From assembly GCA_022616615.1 (NCBI GenBank), contig JAKEER010000117.1:1-64000 (forward strand): a DNA stretch of 64,000 nt. Reading direction: 5' to 3'. How positions within the stretch are numbered: the first letter of the stretch is position 1; every line of letters begins with the position of its first letter. Positions 20,158 to 29,851 of the stretch are shown in pieces. Source of the DNA: Acidobacteriota bacterium (GTDB lineage Bacteria > Acidobacteriota > Terriglobia > Versatilivoradales > Versatilivoraceae). Below the pieces are notes generated by a model. That model saw nothing but the letters and a program-made list of their open reading frames with translations, was not told the DNA's origin and searched no databases. The translations under genes and the position numbers were made by a program.

Positions 20158-20592
20158 GTGAACAAGAGAATCCGAATCGCAATTGCTGACCGCCACGAAA
20201 ACTTCAGGGAGGCATGCAAGAGAATTCTCGGGCTGGAATCAGACATGGAGATGGTTTCAGAATCAGGGACAGGTTTCGGACTCTCTCCTTTGCTCGATTT
20301 GATGAAAGCGGATGTCTTGCTTTTCGACGAGAAGATTGGGGAAGTGGAGGGGCCGGAGTCGTTCAGGATGATTCGGGAGCAGTTCCCGAATCTCAAGATT
20401 CTCTATATGGTTTCGTCTGAGGACTGGGCGGGCAGCCTCCAAGCCATGCAACTGGGTGTGAACGGGGTGATCGAAAAAGGGAGAAGCACAGCACATCTTC
20501 CTAAAGCCATCCGCAAAATTGTCGATGGAGAAGTATGGATCAGTCGAAAATTCACCTCAGCTTTGATGCGAGCCGAGCTTCAGCACGAGTAA
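20158..20592 (+). CDS. Receiver-only response regulator-like protein without HTH
   Basis: 'IRIAIADRHENFREACKRILGLESDM...VLLFDEKIG...LYMVSS...GVIEKG' REC fold; GTG start within ORF 19954-20592; no output domain. Confidence 0.7.
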   Translation: MNKRIRIAIADRHENFREACKRILGLESDMEMVSESGTGFGLSPLLDLMKADVLLFDEKIGEVEGPESFRMIREQFPNLKILYMVSSEDWAGSLQAMQLGVNGVIEKGRSTAHLPKAIRKIVDGEVWISRKFTSALMRAELQHE

Positions 20593-20968
20593 GATCGTGT
20601 TCTGTTGGAAATGCAGCCAAAATTGGAGTTGGATTCAGTTTTTGAGATCTCGATGGACACTTTTAGGGAGTCAGTTTCTTTTTTGTGCAGGTGGGATCTT
20701 TGCTATTTCTTTCCCTGGAGCATCGGGCTGTTGAACAGTCCATACACTTGATTACACCTGTCGGGTTGCAGCGAATTCCGCATCTGTTGAATATTTTTGG
20801 TTATGAAGTTGCCCATTAGCCTTGCAGATGAGAGCGAGACCGTGGTTGTGGACTAATGGTCAACTTCCTGCCCAAAAGGGCGGGTGCTTGATGGAGGTAA
20901 GCGGCGGTTCAAGCAGTGCCTCGGGCGTCAAGGCATTTCAGATTCCAACCCAAAAAGGAGAATAAACC

Positions 20969-21142
20969 ATGCTGGAACTAATGAAGAAGTTCATGAAGGA
21001 AGAAGAAGGACAGGATCTCGTAGAGTACGCGTTGTTGCTTGTGTTCCTGGCTCTGGCAGCGATCGCAGTTCTGCCGACTCTCGGTCAGGCTGTGAACAAT
21101 GTTTTCAGCCAGTCCGCCAGCACACTCACCACCGGTTCCTAA
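20969..21142 (+). CDS. Flp/Fap type IVb pilin (57 aa)
   Basis: MLELMKKFMKEEEGQDLVEYALLLVFLALAAIAVLPTLGQAVNNVFSQSASTLTTGS; prepilin site EEEG|QDLVEYALLL; RBS aaaggag; below the ORF-track length cutoff. Confidence 0.93.
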   Translation: MLELMKKFMKEEEGQDLVEYALLLVFLALAAIAVLPTLGQAVNNVFSQSASTLTTGS

Positions 21143-21167
21143 GGCTTGCATGATTTGGAACCCAAGC

Positions 21168-21204
21168 GGTCCAGTGGCATAGCTTGTCACTGGACCTTTT
21201 TTTT
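21168..21204 (+). terminator. Rho-independent terminator downstream of the flp pilin gene
   Basis: GGTCCAGTG / CACTGGACC perfect 9-bp stem followed by TTTTTTTT. Confidence 0.88.
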
Positions 21205-21394
21205 GGTACACGTGAGAACGATTTCGTAATCTCTTTGGTATACTCTGTCGATATAATTTCTGAACAGATTTACAAGCGGAGGAGAGTTTTGTAATTGTCC
21301 GGAGCGTAAGTCCATTCCGAGCCGCGCACTCAGATCTAAATTAAACTAAGGGAAGCCCTCTTTTGTACCGAATACGCTGCTGAATTGAGGTCGC

Positions 21395-21931
21395 TTGAAT
21401 AGTTACATCCTGTTAGGCGTCACGCTCTGTGTGAGCTGTGCTGCCATCATTGATGTGCTCACCCAGAAGATCCCTAATTGGCTGACCCTACCGTGCATGG
21501 CAGCCGGACTGGCGTTGAACTTTTTCTTCTTCGGACTAGCGGGTTTGTTATCCGGCACCGAGGGACTGGCGGTAGGCTTTGGCTTGCTGTTTCTGGTCTA
21601 TCGCTTGGGAGGAATGGGGGCTGGAGATGTCAAATTGCTGGCCGCTGTCGGCGCCTTTGTTGGCCCCCAATTGGTCTTTTACAGTTTTATTTGGATGGCT
21701 CTGGTCGGTGGAGTCTTGGCGATTCTGCTCATCTGCTACAAGAACGCCTTTGCTCAGACCTTCCGAAACCTGAAACTGCTGCTAGTAGGTTGGTTCTTAA
21801 AGACCCACGATCAGGATGCGAACCTGACAATTAGGAACCAGGCATTGCTCAAACTTCCCTATGGAGTCGCGATTGCCCTGGGCACGATTTTGGCAGTCTT
21901 TCTTCGCCAAATCCCGCGGTTTGGTTTTTGA
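21395..21931 (+). CDS. cpaA: A24 prepilin peptidase (CpaA/TadV)
   Basis: 'AAIIDVLTQKIPNWLTLPCM...GGMGAGDVKLLAAVGAFVG' type IV prepilin peptidase aspartate motifs. Confidence 0.9.
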   Translation: MNSYILLGVTLCVSCAAIIDVLTQKIPNWLTLPCMAAGLALNFFFFGLAGLLSGTEGLAVGFGLLFLVYRLGGMGAGDVKLLAAVGAFVGPQLVFYSFIWMALVGGVLAILLICYKNAFAQTFRNLKLLLVGWFLKTHDQDANLTIRNQALLKLPYGVAIALGTILAVFLRQIPRFGF

Positions 21932-21988
21932 AATTGCGAATCGACCTCACCGGAACTTTCCCGATGGTTTGAACCTAGGAGATCTCAT

Positions 21989-22828
21989 ATGAACAGAGCG
22001 AGGATTCTGATTGTTCTGATGGTTGCGGTAGTCGTGGGCGGGGCCCTGAGTTATGCCGTTTACAATTTCTTACAGAGCCGTCCGGTTACGGTTGTGAGGA
22101 CGCCCGAAAAAAACGTCGTTGTAGCCGTTGGGGCGCTACCATTAGGAACGCTGCTCAAAGATGAAAATCTAAAGTTTGTCTCTTGGCCAGCTACCAACCT
22201 GCCTCCTGGCTACTTCGAGCGCAAAGAGGATTTGCTGAGCCGAGGGCTGGTCCAGCCGGTGGTTGTGAACGAACCCATTCTTGAATCGAAGCTGGCCCCC
22301 AAGGGGTCAGGAGCAGGCCTGCCCCCGGTCATTCCCAAGGGAATGCGTGCCCTCTCAATCAGGGCTAACGAGATCATCGGTGTTGCCGGCTACGTGGGCG
22401 TAGGCACGCGCGTTGACGTCGTACTAACCGCTACCCTCACGGGGGCGCAGGAGGCGATGACCAAGATCGTCCTCCAAAACGTTGAAGTAGCTTCAGCCGG
22501 ACAGGTGATTCAAAAAGATCCAGAGGGGAAACCACAAACAGTGACAGTTGTGACTTTGTTTGTCACACCTGAAGATGCCGAGAAACTCACAACAGCCAGT
22601 TCGCAGGGCCAGTTTCAATTGGCTTTGCGAAATCCCTTGGACCTGGATGAAGCCAAAACCAAGGGCAGTCAACTGAGCCAGCTCATACGCGGCGCGCCTG
22701 CCGCGCCCGCACCCGTTGTGAGAGCCCCCAGACGCGTGCCTCAGGTTATTGCGGCTCCACCGCCTGTTGCCCCCGCGACAAACATCGAAGTGATCAAGGG
22801 TGAGCAACGCTCGACAGTGAAGTTCTAA
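21989..22828 (+). CDS. cpaB: Flp pilus assembly protein CpaB/RcpC
   Basis: Single N-terminal TM, SAF-like domain, 'GMRALSIRANEIIGVAGYVGVGTRVDVVLT'. Confidence 0.9.
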   Translation: MNRARILIVLMVAVVVGGALSYAVYNFLQSRPVTVVRTPEKNVVVAVGALPLGTLLKDENLKFVSWPATNLPPGYFERKEDLLSRGLVQPVVVNEPILESKLAPKGSGAGLPPVIPKGMRALSIRANEIIGVAGYVGVGTRVDVVLTATLTGAQEAMTKIVLQNVEVASAGQVIQKDPEGKPQTVTVVTLFVTPEDAEKLTTASSQGQFQLALRNPLDLDEAKTKGSQLSQLIRGAPAAPAPVVRAPRRVPQVIAAPPPVAPATNIEVIKGEQRSTVKF

Positions 22829-23051
22829 GGAGCATCTTTGATGTCGGGACACTCCCAAGCTTGTCCATTCGATGTCCTTGAGTCGGCGAGATTTCATTAA
22901 AGTGAGGCTACCGGCGTTTCGAAACGTAGTTGAGAACAGTTCATGGTGATCGGGCTTTCAATCCAATCCGGAATAGAGCTGAAGCCATGCTGAGCTCTCT
23001 TCTGTCAGGGTACTCGCCTTATTGTTCAAAGTTCCAGGAGGATTAATTCAC

Positions 23052-24494
23052 ATGCTGCCTGCAGCCCTTCGAGAAAAGGTCCTGCTTCGACGGTCCCCGT
23101 TGCTCATCCCTGTTTTTGTTTCTGCAGTTGTTCTCTCGCTGCATTTAACTGTGGAAGCCCACCAGGCGCAGCGGCCACAAGTTTCCGATGTGCCACAGTT
23201 GACGGTGATCGCGTCGAAGTCGATTATCGTGAACACTGCGGAACCCATCGAGCGTGTGGCGGTGACCAGTACGGAGATTGCCGACGCGTTGGTGATTTCT
23301 CCTCAGCAGGTTATGATCAATGGAAAAGCACCCGGGATTGTGAGCCTAATCTTGTGGGACCGAACGGGCAAGAGCACAAGCTACGATTTGGTCGTGGAGA
23401 TCGATCTTTCCTTGCTTCAGAGGCAGCTCGAAGAGCAGTTCCCCACTGAGAACATCGGCGTCAGCTCTGCGAAGGGTGCTCTGGTTCTATCGGGATCGGC
23501 AAGTGAGCCTCGCGTTGCGGAGAAGGCCATCGAGATCGCAGGATCTTTTTCCCCGAAAGTAATAAACCTGTTGCAACTGCCGCCGCCGCCGGATACTGAA
23601 CAGATTCTGCTGCAGGTGAAGTTTGCTGACGTGGATCGCGCCGCCACGCAACAATTAGGGGTTAACTTGATCAGCACAGGGGTGGGAAATACACTAGGCT
23701 CAACTTCCACTCAGCAATTTGGCACGGGTTTGACTGGTGTAAACCTCACCACGATCTCGCCGGCGGTGGGGCCGGGATTCACGTCGTCACAAACGCTATC
23801 CGATGTTCTGAATGTTTTTCTTTTCCGCTTCGATCTCAACCTGGGTGCTACCATCAAAGCTCTACAGCAGAAGAATCTTCTTCAGATCCTGGCTGAGCCC
23901 AATCTGCTGGCCTCAAACGGCAAGGAAGCCAGCTTTCTGGCGGGTGGCGAGTTTCCGATCCCGATTGTTCAATCAACCCAGGGGACGAATGCCATCACGA
24001 TTCAGTTCAAGGAATTCGGAGTTCGATTGACGTTTACACCCACAGTGACTTCGAGCGGCAAGATTCGTCTGAAGGTTCGTCCAGAGGTGAGCGCTTTAGA
24101 TTTCACCAATGCCGCCACAATTGGTGGGTTCTTTGTTCCGGCGTTGAGCACACGGCGAGCTGAGACCGAGGTCGAATTGGCGGACGGCCAGAGTTTTGCG
24201 ATTGCGGGCTTGATTGACAACCGGATGACTGAAGTCTTCACCAAGATTCCAGCCCTTGGTGATATTCCGATTCTAGGAAATCTGTTTCGAAGCCGCCAGA
24301 TCAACAAGTCAAAAAGCGAGCTGCTCGTGCTGGTAACTCCAAAGTTTGTGAAACCCCTGAACGCCGATCAGGCGCCTCCTTTGCCAGAGAACCCAAAGCC
24401 TTTCTTGGATCCTCAAAGATTTGACGGGAAGACGGGACCTGTGGACGCTCCTCCCAAGAAGGTGGAGGGTGGCGAGGTTCCGAAAAGCCAGTGA
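23052..24494 (+). CDS. cpaC: Secretin CpaC/RcpA
   Basis: BON-like N-domain, secretin C-terminal domain 'ILAEPNLLASNGKEASFLAGGEFPIPI...VPALSTRRAETEVELADGQSFAIAGLI...IPALGDIPILGNLFRS'; AGGAGG before ATG 23052. Confidence 0.92.
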   Translation: MLPAALREKVLLRRSPLLIPVFVSAVVLSLHLTVEAHQAQRPQVSDVPQLTVIASKSIIVNTAEPIERVAVTSTEIADALVISPQQVMINGKAPGIVSLILWDRTGKSTSYDLVVEIDLSLLQRQLEEQFPTENIGVSSAKGALVLSGSASEPRVAEKAIEIAGSFSPKVINLLQLPPPPDTEQILLQVKFADVDRAATQQLGVNLISTGVGNTLGSTSTQQFGTGLTGVNLTTISPAVGPGFTSSQTLSDVLNVFLFRFDLNLGATIKALQQKNLLQILAEPNLLASNGKEASFLAGGEFPIPIVQSTQGTNAITIQFKEFGVRLTFTPTVTSSGKIRLKVRPEVSALDFTNAATIGGFFVPALSTRRAETEVELADGQSFAIAGLIDNRMTEVFTKIPALGDIPILGNLFRSRQINKSKSELLVLVTPKFVKPLNADQAPPLPENPKPFLDPQRFDGKTGPVDAPPKKVEGGEVPKSQ

Positions 24495-24524
24495 CCGTAG
24501 CATCCAACTAGGGAGTTTCGTTCC

Positions 24525-25715
24525 ATGTTGTCAGCCATCATCATTAGTCCTGATGAGCAGTTTCGAGATGCGACACGGGAGTTGTTGGAAGGTTCAGACC
24601 AGATTGAGGTGCGGGCTGAACTCAACAATTTCTACTCCTCTCTGGATAGCTGGATTTTTAACGAGATCAAGACCATGGAGGCCGACGTCATTATTGTGGA
24701 TGTCGTTCCAGACAAGGAACAGGGGATACTTACTGTTGAAAAAATTCTCGAGATCTCCAAACACAGCCATATCTTCGTCGCCGGAAACGGGACCGACGCG
24801 GATGTGATTCTCCGGTCGATGCGAGCGGGGGCAAAGGAGTTCCTCTCCACACCACTGGAAAGCCAGCCGCTGTTTGCGGCCATCGAGCGTGTCAGCAAAG
24901 TACATACCGTCGCGACAAAAGAGAAAAAGCGGTTTGGAAAGCTCTTTACCTTTTTCAGCGCCAAGGGAGGCACGGGTTCAACCGTGGTTTCAACGAATTT
25001 CGCGGTGAGCTTGGTTGAGCAAACGAAGAAGCCAACGATCCTTGTGGATCTCGATATGCAGCTCGGCGAGGTGTCGTTGTTTCTGGGAATGAAGCCGGCT
25101 TTCAATATCGTTGATGTTGCGGACAACATTCACCGCATGGATGAGGCCTTGTTGAAGGGGTTCATCAAGAAGCATGCTTCTGGGCTCGACGTGCTGGCCG
25201 CGCCGGACTCGCTGGAGAAAGTGGAATCTGTGGGCCCGTCTCAGATTGTTCAAATCCTTCAGTTCCTGAAGAACAGTTACGAATACGTGGTTGTCGACAC
25301 ATCGAACACGTTCGATGATCATACCGTGTCTGCGCTTGACCAGTCATCGACCATCTTTCTGATCTCCAATACCGATCTCCCCTCGCTACGCAATGCCCAG
25401 CGCTGTCTTTCTATTTTCGAGCGGATGGGGTATAAGAAGGAAAAGATCAGGCTCTTGATCAACCGCTATCAGAAGAGCCTCGAAATACGGACGAAGGACA
25501 TTGAGGAAACACTGAATTTTCCGGTCAACTGGTTTTTTCCCAACGACTGGCCGACGATCATGAACGCTGTAAATAGCGGAGTGCCACTTTCGACAGTGAA
25601 CCACAGCGAGATTGCTGGGTCTTTCGCATCCTTCGTTCAGCAGGTGGCCGGCATTCAGCCGCCCAAACAGCCGGAGAAGAAGAAGAAAGGATTGCTAGGA
25701 CTGTTTGGAAAATGA
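24525..25715 (+). CDS. cpaE: CpaE/TadZ-like pilus ATPase
   Basis: REC-like N-terminus plus 'FFSAKGGTGSTVVSTNFAVSLVEQTKKPTILVDLDMQLGEVSLFLG' MinD/ParA-like domain. Confidence 0.9.
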   Translation: MLSAIIISPDEQFRDATRELLEGSDQIEVRAELNNFYSSLDSWIFNEIKTMEADVIIVDVVPDKEQGILTVEKILEISKHSHIFVAGNGTDADVILRSMRAGAKEFLSTPLESQPLFAAIERVSKVHTVATKEKKRFGKLFTFFSAKGGTGSTVVSTNFAVSLVEQTKKPTILVDLDMQLGEVSLFLGMKPAFNIVDVADNIHRMDEALLKGFIKKHASGLDVLAAPDSLEKVESVGPSQIVQILQFLKNSYEYVVVDTSNTFDDHTVSALDQSSTIFLISNTDLPSLRNAQRCLSIFERMGYKKEKIRLLINRYQKSLEIRTKDIEETLNFPVNWFFPNDWPTIMNAVNSGVPLSTVNHSEIAGSFASFVQQVAGIQPPKQPEKKKKGLLGLFGK

Positions 25716-25830
25716 ATGCGAACGCCAGAGGCAGAACCGGGTTTGCAGCTAAGCTCTCCCGGCCCAGATTCAACAGCCCGCATCCTGAATTTGCTTGATT
25801 GGTCATTTTGATCTGAAAGGTATTGCCAAT

Positions 25831-27207
25831 ATGGGTGACACACGACTATTTACCAAGGAAGGTGCGCCAAGCCCGGATCGTAATTCATGGAACGACCGCT
25901 TGAACAAAGGCACTGGCGCAACGCCCAGTAGCGGCCACTTCCAGGTTTTGAAACACAACATTCATCGGAAGCTTTTGGACAAGCTGGATCTGCAAAGCAT
26001 TGCCTCGTTGAGCAAGCCGGTGCTTAGCAATGAGATTCGCAAGGTTGTGGAGAGCTTACTGGTTGAAGAGACCACTCCGCTAAGCTTGATGGAGCGAGAG
26101 AAACTCGTCAACGAAGTCTTGGATGAAGTTCTTGGGCTGGGCCCTCTGGAGCCGTTGCTCAAAGATGGAACAATTTCCGATATCCTCGTCAACACGCACA
26201 AGAAAGTTTACATCGAACGCCGCGGGAAACTGGAGGCCACCGATGTCGTTTTCAAAGATGATGCCCATCTGCTGCAGATCATCGACAAGATCGTTTCGGC
26301 GGTGGGCCGGCGCATCGACGAATCGTCACCCATGGTCGATGCACGCTTGCCCGACGGCTCGCGTGTGAACGCCATCATTCCGCCTTTGGCGCTGGATGGG
26401 CCAATTGTGTCGATTCGTCGGTTTGGTTCGACGCCACTGACGGCGGATGACATGTTGAACAACAACACTCTGACACCCGCGATGCTGGAACTGCTGAAAG
26501 GCATCGTGAAGGCGCGCCTCAACGTGATCATCTCCGGCGGCACAGGCTCCGGTAAAACCACATTGCTGAATTGCCTCTCCAGCTATATTCCAGAAGACGA
26601 ACGAATCGTCACGATCGAAGACGCCGCCGAACTTCAGCTCAAGCAGGAACACATCGTTCGTCTGGAAACCCGTCCGCCCAACATTGAAGGCAAAGGCGCT
26701 GTTCGCCAGCGGCAGTTGGTGATTAACGCGCTGCGTATGCGTCCCGACCGGATTGTGGTTGGCGAAGTCCGCGGCGAAGAGGCCCTGGACATGCTCCAGG
26801 CGATGAATACAGGCCACGACGGCTCTTTGACCACTATTCACGCAAACACCCCGCGAGACGCCCTGTCCCGAATGGAAACTATGATTTCCATGGCTAACCT
26901 CAATCTTCCGGACAAGGCCATGCGCCAGCAGATTGCTTCGGCTGTGGACGTGGTGATTCAGGCTTCGCGCCTGAGTGATGGCACCCGCAAGATCATGAGC
27001 ATTTCTGAAGTCGTAGGAATGGAAGGCGACGTGGTCACTATGCAGGACATCTTTGTCTTTGAGCGAGTTGGCATTGGAGAAAAGGGCAAGGTGTTGGGGC
27101 GATTTCGTCCAACCGGCATTCGTCCCAAGTTTGCCGAGCGGCTCAAATACGCTGGCATTCATCTTCCGGCCAGCATGTTTGACAATGTGACTGAATATAA
27201 GCGATAG
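25831..27207 (+). CDS. cpaF: CpaF/TadA secretion ATPase
   Basis: '[40 protein letters not shown]...[37 protein letters not shown]'; ATG 25831 chosen. Confidence 0.95.
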   Translation: MGDTRLFTKEGAPSPDRNSWNDRLNKGTGATPSSGHFQVLKHNIHRKLLDKLDLQSIASLSKPVLSNEIRKVVESLLVEETTPLSLMEREKLVNEVLDEVLGLGPLEPLLKDGTISDILVNTHKKVYIERRGKLEATDVVFKDDAHLLQIIDKIVSAVGRRIDESSPMVDARLPDGSRVNAIIPPLALDGPIVSIRRFGSTPLTADDMLNNNTLTPAMLELLKGIVKARLNVIISGGTGSGKTTLLNCLSSYIPEDERIVTIEDAAELQLKQEHIVRLETRPPNIEGKGAVRQRQLVINALRMRPDRIVVGEVRGEEALDMLQAMNTGHDGSLTTIHANTPRDALSRMETMISMANLNLPDKAMRQQIASAVDVVIQASRLSDGTRKIMSISEVVGMEGDVVTMQDIFVFERVGIGEKGKVLGRFRPTGIRPKFAERLKYAGIHLPASMFDNVTEYKR

Positions 27208-27301
27208 ACGGCAGTTAGGAAGGCAGCCTCGACTGTTTGTCAGCTCAGGACGAAGCGGCGGCTGCCACAGTCGAAGCGGTTGGGAGTGCAGGAGCGTTAG
27301 C

Positions 27302-28279
27302 ATGAATCCATTACTCATTGCTTCCGTCATTTTCATGATCGCGGTTCTCTTCGTCGGTAGTGTCTACTTTGCCATTTGGGAACTGCCTGAGAGAGAGAAG
27401 CGGAAAAAGATTAAGGATCGCTTGGAATCAATTTCCGAGGCTGGGCGGCGAATGCCCAGCCCGGAACTGGATATCATGAAGAGTGAACTCTTGAGCGATG
27501 TGCCAGCATTCAACAGGATGCTGCTTCAGTTCTCTCACTCGAACCAGCTCAAAAAGCTTATCGGCCAGGCGGACATGAAAATGAAGGTCAGCACCTTGAT
27601 CTTGGTTTCGCTTGTCTTGTTTGCCTTTGGGATCGTCGTTTCAAACCAACTGCTGAACATGCTGCCTGTCAATATTCTGATCGGTTTGCTTCTTTCCGCG
27701 CTTCCCTTCCTGGTTATTCTGTACAAGAGGAACCGCAGATTCAGGAAGTTTGAGGAACTCTTTCCCGAGGCTTTGGAACTGTTAACCCGCGCCGTCAAAG
27801 CCGGCCACGCTTTCAATACGGGCATCGAGATGATTGCTGAAGAAATGGTTGAGCCGATATCAAAGGAATTTCGCATCACCTTTGACGAACAGAACTTCGG
27901 CCTGCCGTTGAAACAGGCCTTGTTTAACATGGTGGAACGCATGCCCCTGCTGGACCTGAAATTCTTTGTAACCGCCGTTCTGATGCAGAAGGAAACCGGC
28001 GGTAACCTGGCCGAAATCCTTACGAACTTGTCACACCTGATTCGCGAACGGTTCAAGATCATGGGCGAAGTGCGAACGTTCTCCGCCCAGGGCCGCTTAA
28101 CGGGCTACATCTTGACGGCCGTGCCCATCGCTATGGGGTTCATCTTGTCGGCTATGAACTGGGATTACATGAGCGCTCTTTTCAAGGAACAGATTGGGCA
28201 CTACATGCTGGCCGGAGCTGGCTTCTGCCAGCTTTTGGGTTACATCATCATTCGCAAGATCGTGAACATTAAGGTTTAG
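27302..28279 (+). CDS. tadB: TadB type II secretion F-domain protein
   Basis: 'FPEALELLTRAVKAGHAFNTGIEMIAEEM...VTAVLMQKETGGNLAEILTNLSHLIRERFKI'. Confidence 0.9.
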   Translation: MNPLLIASVIFMIAVLFVGSVYFAIWELPEREKRKKIKDRLESISEAGRRMPSPELDIMKSELLSDVPAFNRMLLQFSHSNQLKKLIGQADMKMKVSTLILVSLVLFAFGIVVSNQLLNMLPVNILIGLLLSALPFLVILYKRNRRFRKFEELFPEALELLTRAVKAGHAFNTGIEMIAEEMVEPISKEFRITFDEQNFGLPLKQALFNMVERMPLLDLKFFVTAVLMQKETGGNLAEILTNLSHLIRERFKIMGEVRTFSAQGRLTGYILTAVPIAMGFILSAMNWDYMSALFKEQIGHYMLAGAGFCQLLGYIIIRKIVNIKV

Positions 28280-28294
28280 ACTGGCGGTGGATCG

Positions 28295-29233
28295 ATGGCG
28301 ATAATGATTGCTTTTCTCACCTTTGTTCTGGCGACCTCGCTGGTGTTTTACCTCCATTATGCCTTCATGAGGAAGAAGAACCCGCTTTCCGAGCGGTTGG
28401 CGGATCTTGAGAAGTCGAATCCCTTCCGGGCTTACGCCGAATCCGCGGTGCTGGCTCAGCGAGAGACCAACATAGAAAAGGTCTTTCAGCCGCTGAGCAA
28501 GCTGATGCCAAAGTCGCCGAACGAATTGAGTGCGACGACTCGAAAGCTGATGCAGGCGGGCTATCGCCACAAGTCGGCTGTCACGATTTTCTACGGCATC
28601 AAAGTAGGTTTCATACTGTTGGTGCTACTGGCTGCTTTCCTGAGTGGGCGGCTTCAGTCCGGCCCCGTGGAGAACATCTTCATCACGTTGCTGGCGTGCG
28701 TCGCCGCCGGCTACATTCTTCCAGACTTCATCCTTTCAACGCGAGTCACTTCGCGGAAGGAAAAGATCCAACTTGCGTTGCCTGATGCTTTGGACTTGTT
28801 GGTCGTCTGCGTCGAGGCAGGTCTCGGCCTGGACCAGGGCATTCTGAAAACGAGCGAGGAGCTGAGGGTAACGCACCCGGACATCTGTGATGAATTGAAC
28901 CTGGTGAATCTTGAGCTGCGCGCTGGAAAACCTCGCAAGGATGCGCTCAAGAATCTGGCCGACCGGACCGGTGTGGAAGACATGAATGGCTTAGTTTCGA
29001 TGCTGATTCAGACCGACAAATTTGGAACCAGCATCGCGCAGTCTTTACGAGTCCACTCGGACGCCCTGAGAACCAAGCGCCGCCAGCGCGCCGAGGAGCG
29101 AGCGCACAAGGTTTCGGTGAAACTGGTGTTTCCACTTGTTTTTCTCATCTTCCCCTCAATGTTCATTGTCATCCTGGGACCAGGGGTTATCAAGATCATC
29201 AAGCAGCTCATGCCTGCCATGGGTGGCGGTTAG
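28295..29233 (+). CDS. tadC: TadC type II secretion F-domain protein
   Basis: 'LPDALDLLVVCVEAGLGLDQGI...ALKNLADRTGVEDMNGLVSMLIQTDKFGTSIAQSLRVHSD'. Confidence 0.9.
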   Translation: MAIMIAFLTFVLATSLVFYLHYAFMRKKNPLSERLADLEKSNPFRAYAESAVLAQRETNIEKVFQPLSKLMPKSPNELSATTRKLMQAGYRHKSAVTIFYGIKVGFILLVLLAAFLSGRLQSGPVENIFITLLACVAAGYILPDFILSTRVTSRKEKIQLALPDALDLLVVCVEAGLGLDQGILKTSEELRVTHPDICDELNLVNLELRAGKPRKDALKNLADRTGVEDMNGLVSMLIQTDKFGTSIAQSLRVHSDALRTKRRQRAEERAHKVSVKLVFPLVFLIFPSMFIVILGPGVIKIIKQLMPAMGGG

Positions 29234-29286
29234 TAAATCCTCTTCAATCGTCGCAGTCTGATGAAATTACAGAAAGGAGTTTCGTA

Positions 29287-29379
29287 ATGGCGCCTGCCAA
29301 TATGCTCAAGCTTGTTCTCTTTATCGTCTTTCTGATCCTGTTGGTGATTGTGATCAAACGACGCGCGGGCAAATCCTGA
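29287..29379 (+). CDS. Putative 30-aa single-TM microprotein
   Basis: MAPANMLKLVLFIVFLILLVIVIKRRAGKS preceded by gaaaggag; lies between tadC and a terminator hairpin. Confidence 0.5.
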   Translation: MAPANMLKLVLFIVFLILLVIVIKRRAGKS

Positions 29380-29443
29380 TGGTACTGCCCTAGCTACGCC
29401 TAGGCTACAGTCAAGAACCAGTTTCCTACGAGGTCTTTCTAAA

Positions 29444-29474
29444 GTTAACGGCTCTATGAGCCGTTAACTTTTTT
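29444..29474 (+). terminator. Rho-independent terminator
   Basis: GTTAACGGCTC-tat-GAGCCGTTAAC (11-bp perfect stem) followed by TTTTTT. Confidence 0.88.
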
Positions 29475-29493
29475 GTAGCAGATCCCAAAACGG

Positions 29494-29841
29494 ATGCAGG
29501 CATTCAACGTCACGCAACAAAGAATGCTGGCCGGTGTTCTCACGGTTGCAAATACTTTTTTTCGCAGCTTGATGGGGCTGATGGGCAAGCCCGGTCTGGC
29601 GGAGGGACACGGGCTGTGGATTGTCCCTTGCCAGAGCATTCACACGTTCTGGATGCGGTTCCCCATCGACGTGATTTTTCTCGACCAGCATCGAACGGTC
29701 GTTCACCTGGTTGAAAGCCTCAGACCTTTTCGTGTTTCGAAGCATCTTTCCAAAGCAAGCAGCGTCATCGAGCTGCCCGTGAACGTCATCAGAACCACCT
29801 GCACCCGTTTGGGCGATGAGATCGAAATCACACAGAAATAA
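29494..29841 (+). CDS. DUF192 family protein
   Basis: 'GLMGKPGLAEGHGLWIVPCQSIHTFWMRFPIDVIFLDQHRTVVHLVESLRPFR' matches the DUF192 pattern. Confidence 0.9.
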   Translation: MQAFNVTQQRMLAGVLTVANTFFRSLMGLMGKPGLAEGHGLWIVPCQSIHTFWMRFPIDVIFLDQHRTVVHLVESLRPFRVSKHLSKASSVIELPVNVIRTTCTRLGDEIEITQK

Positions 29842-29851
29842 TCGAGGCGTG

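Noticed and set aside
20593-20968. c-di-GMP (GEMM) riboswitch upstream of the pilin
   Set aside because: Looked for the GEMM core motifs by eye and did not find them; would need Infernal to exclude.
26326-27336. 336-aa antisense ORF opposite cpaF
   Set aside because: His/Gln-rich shadow ORF lying opposite a strongly conserved coding region; no independent support.
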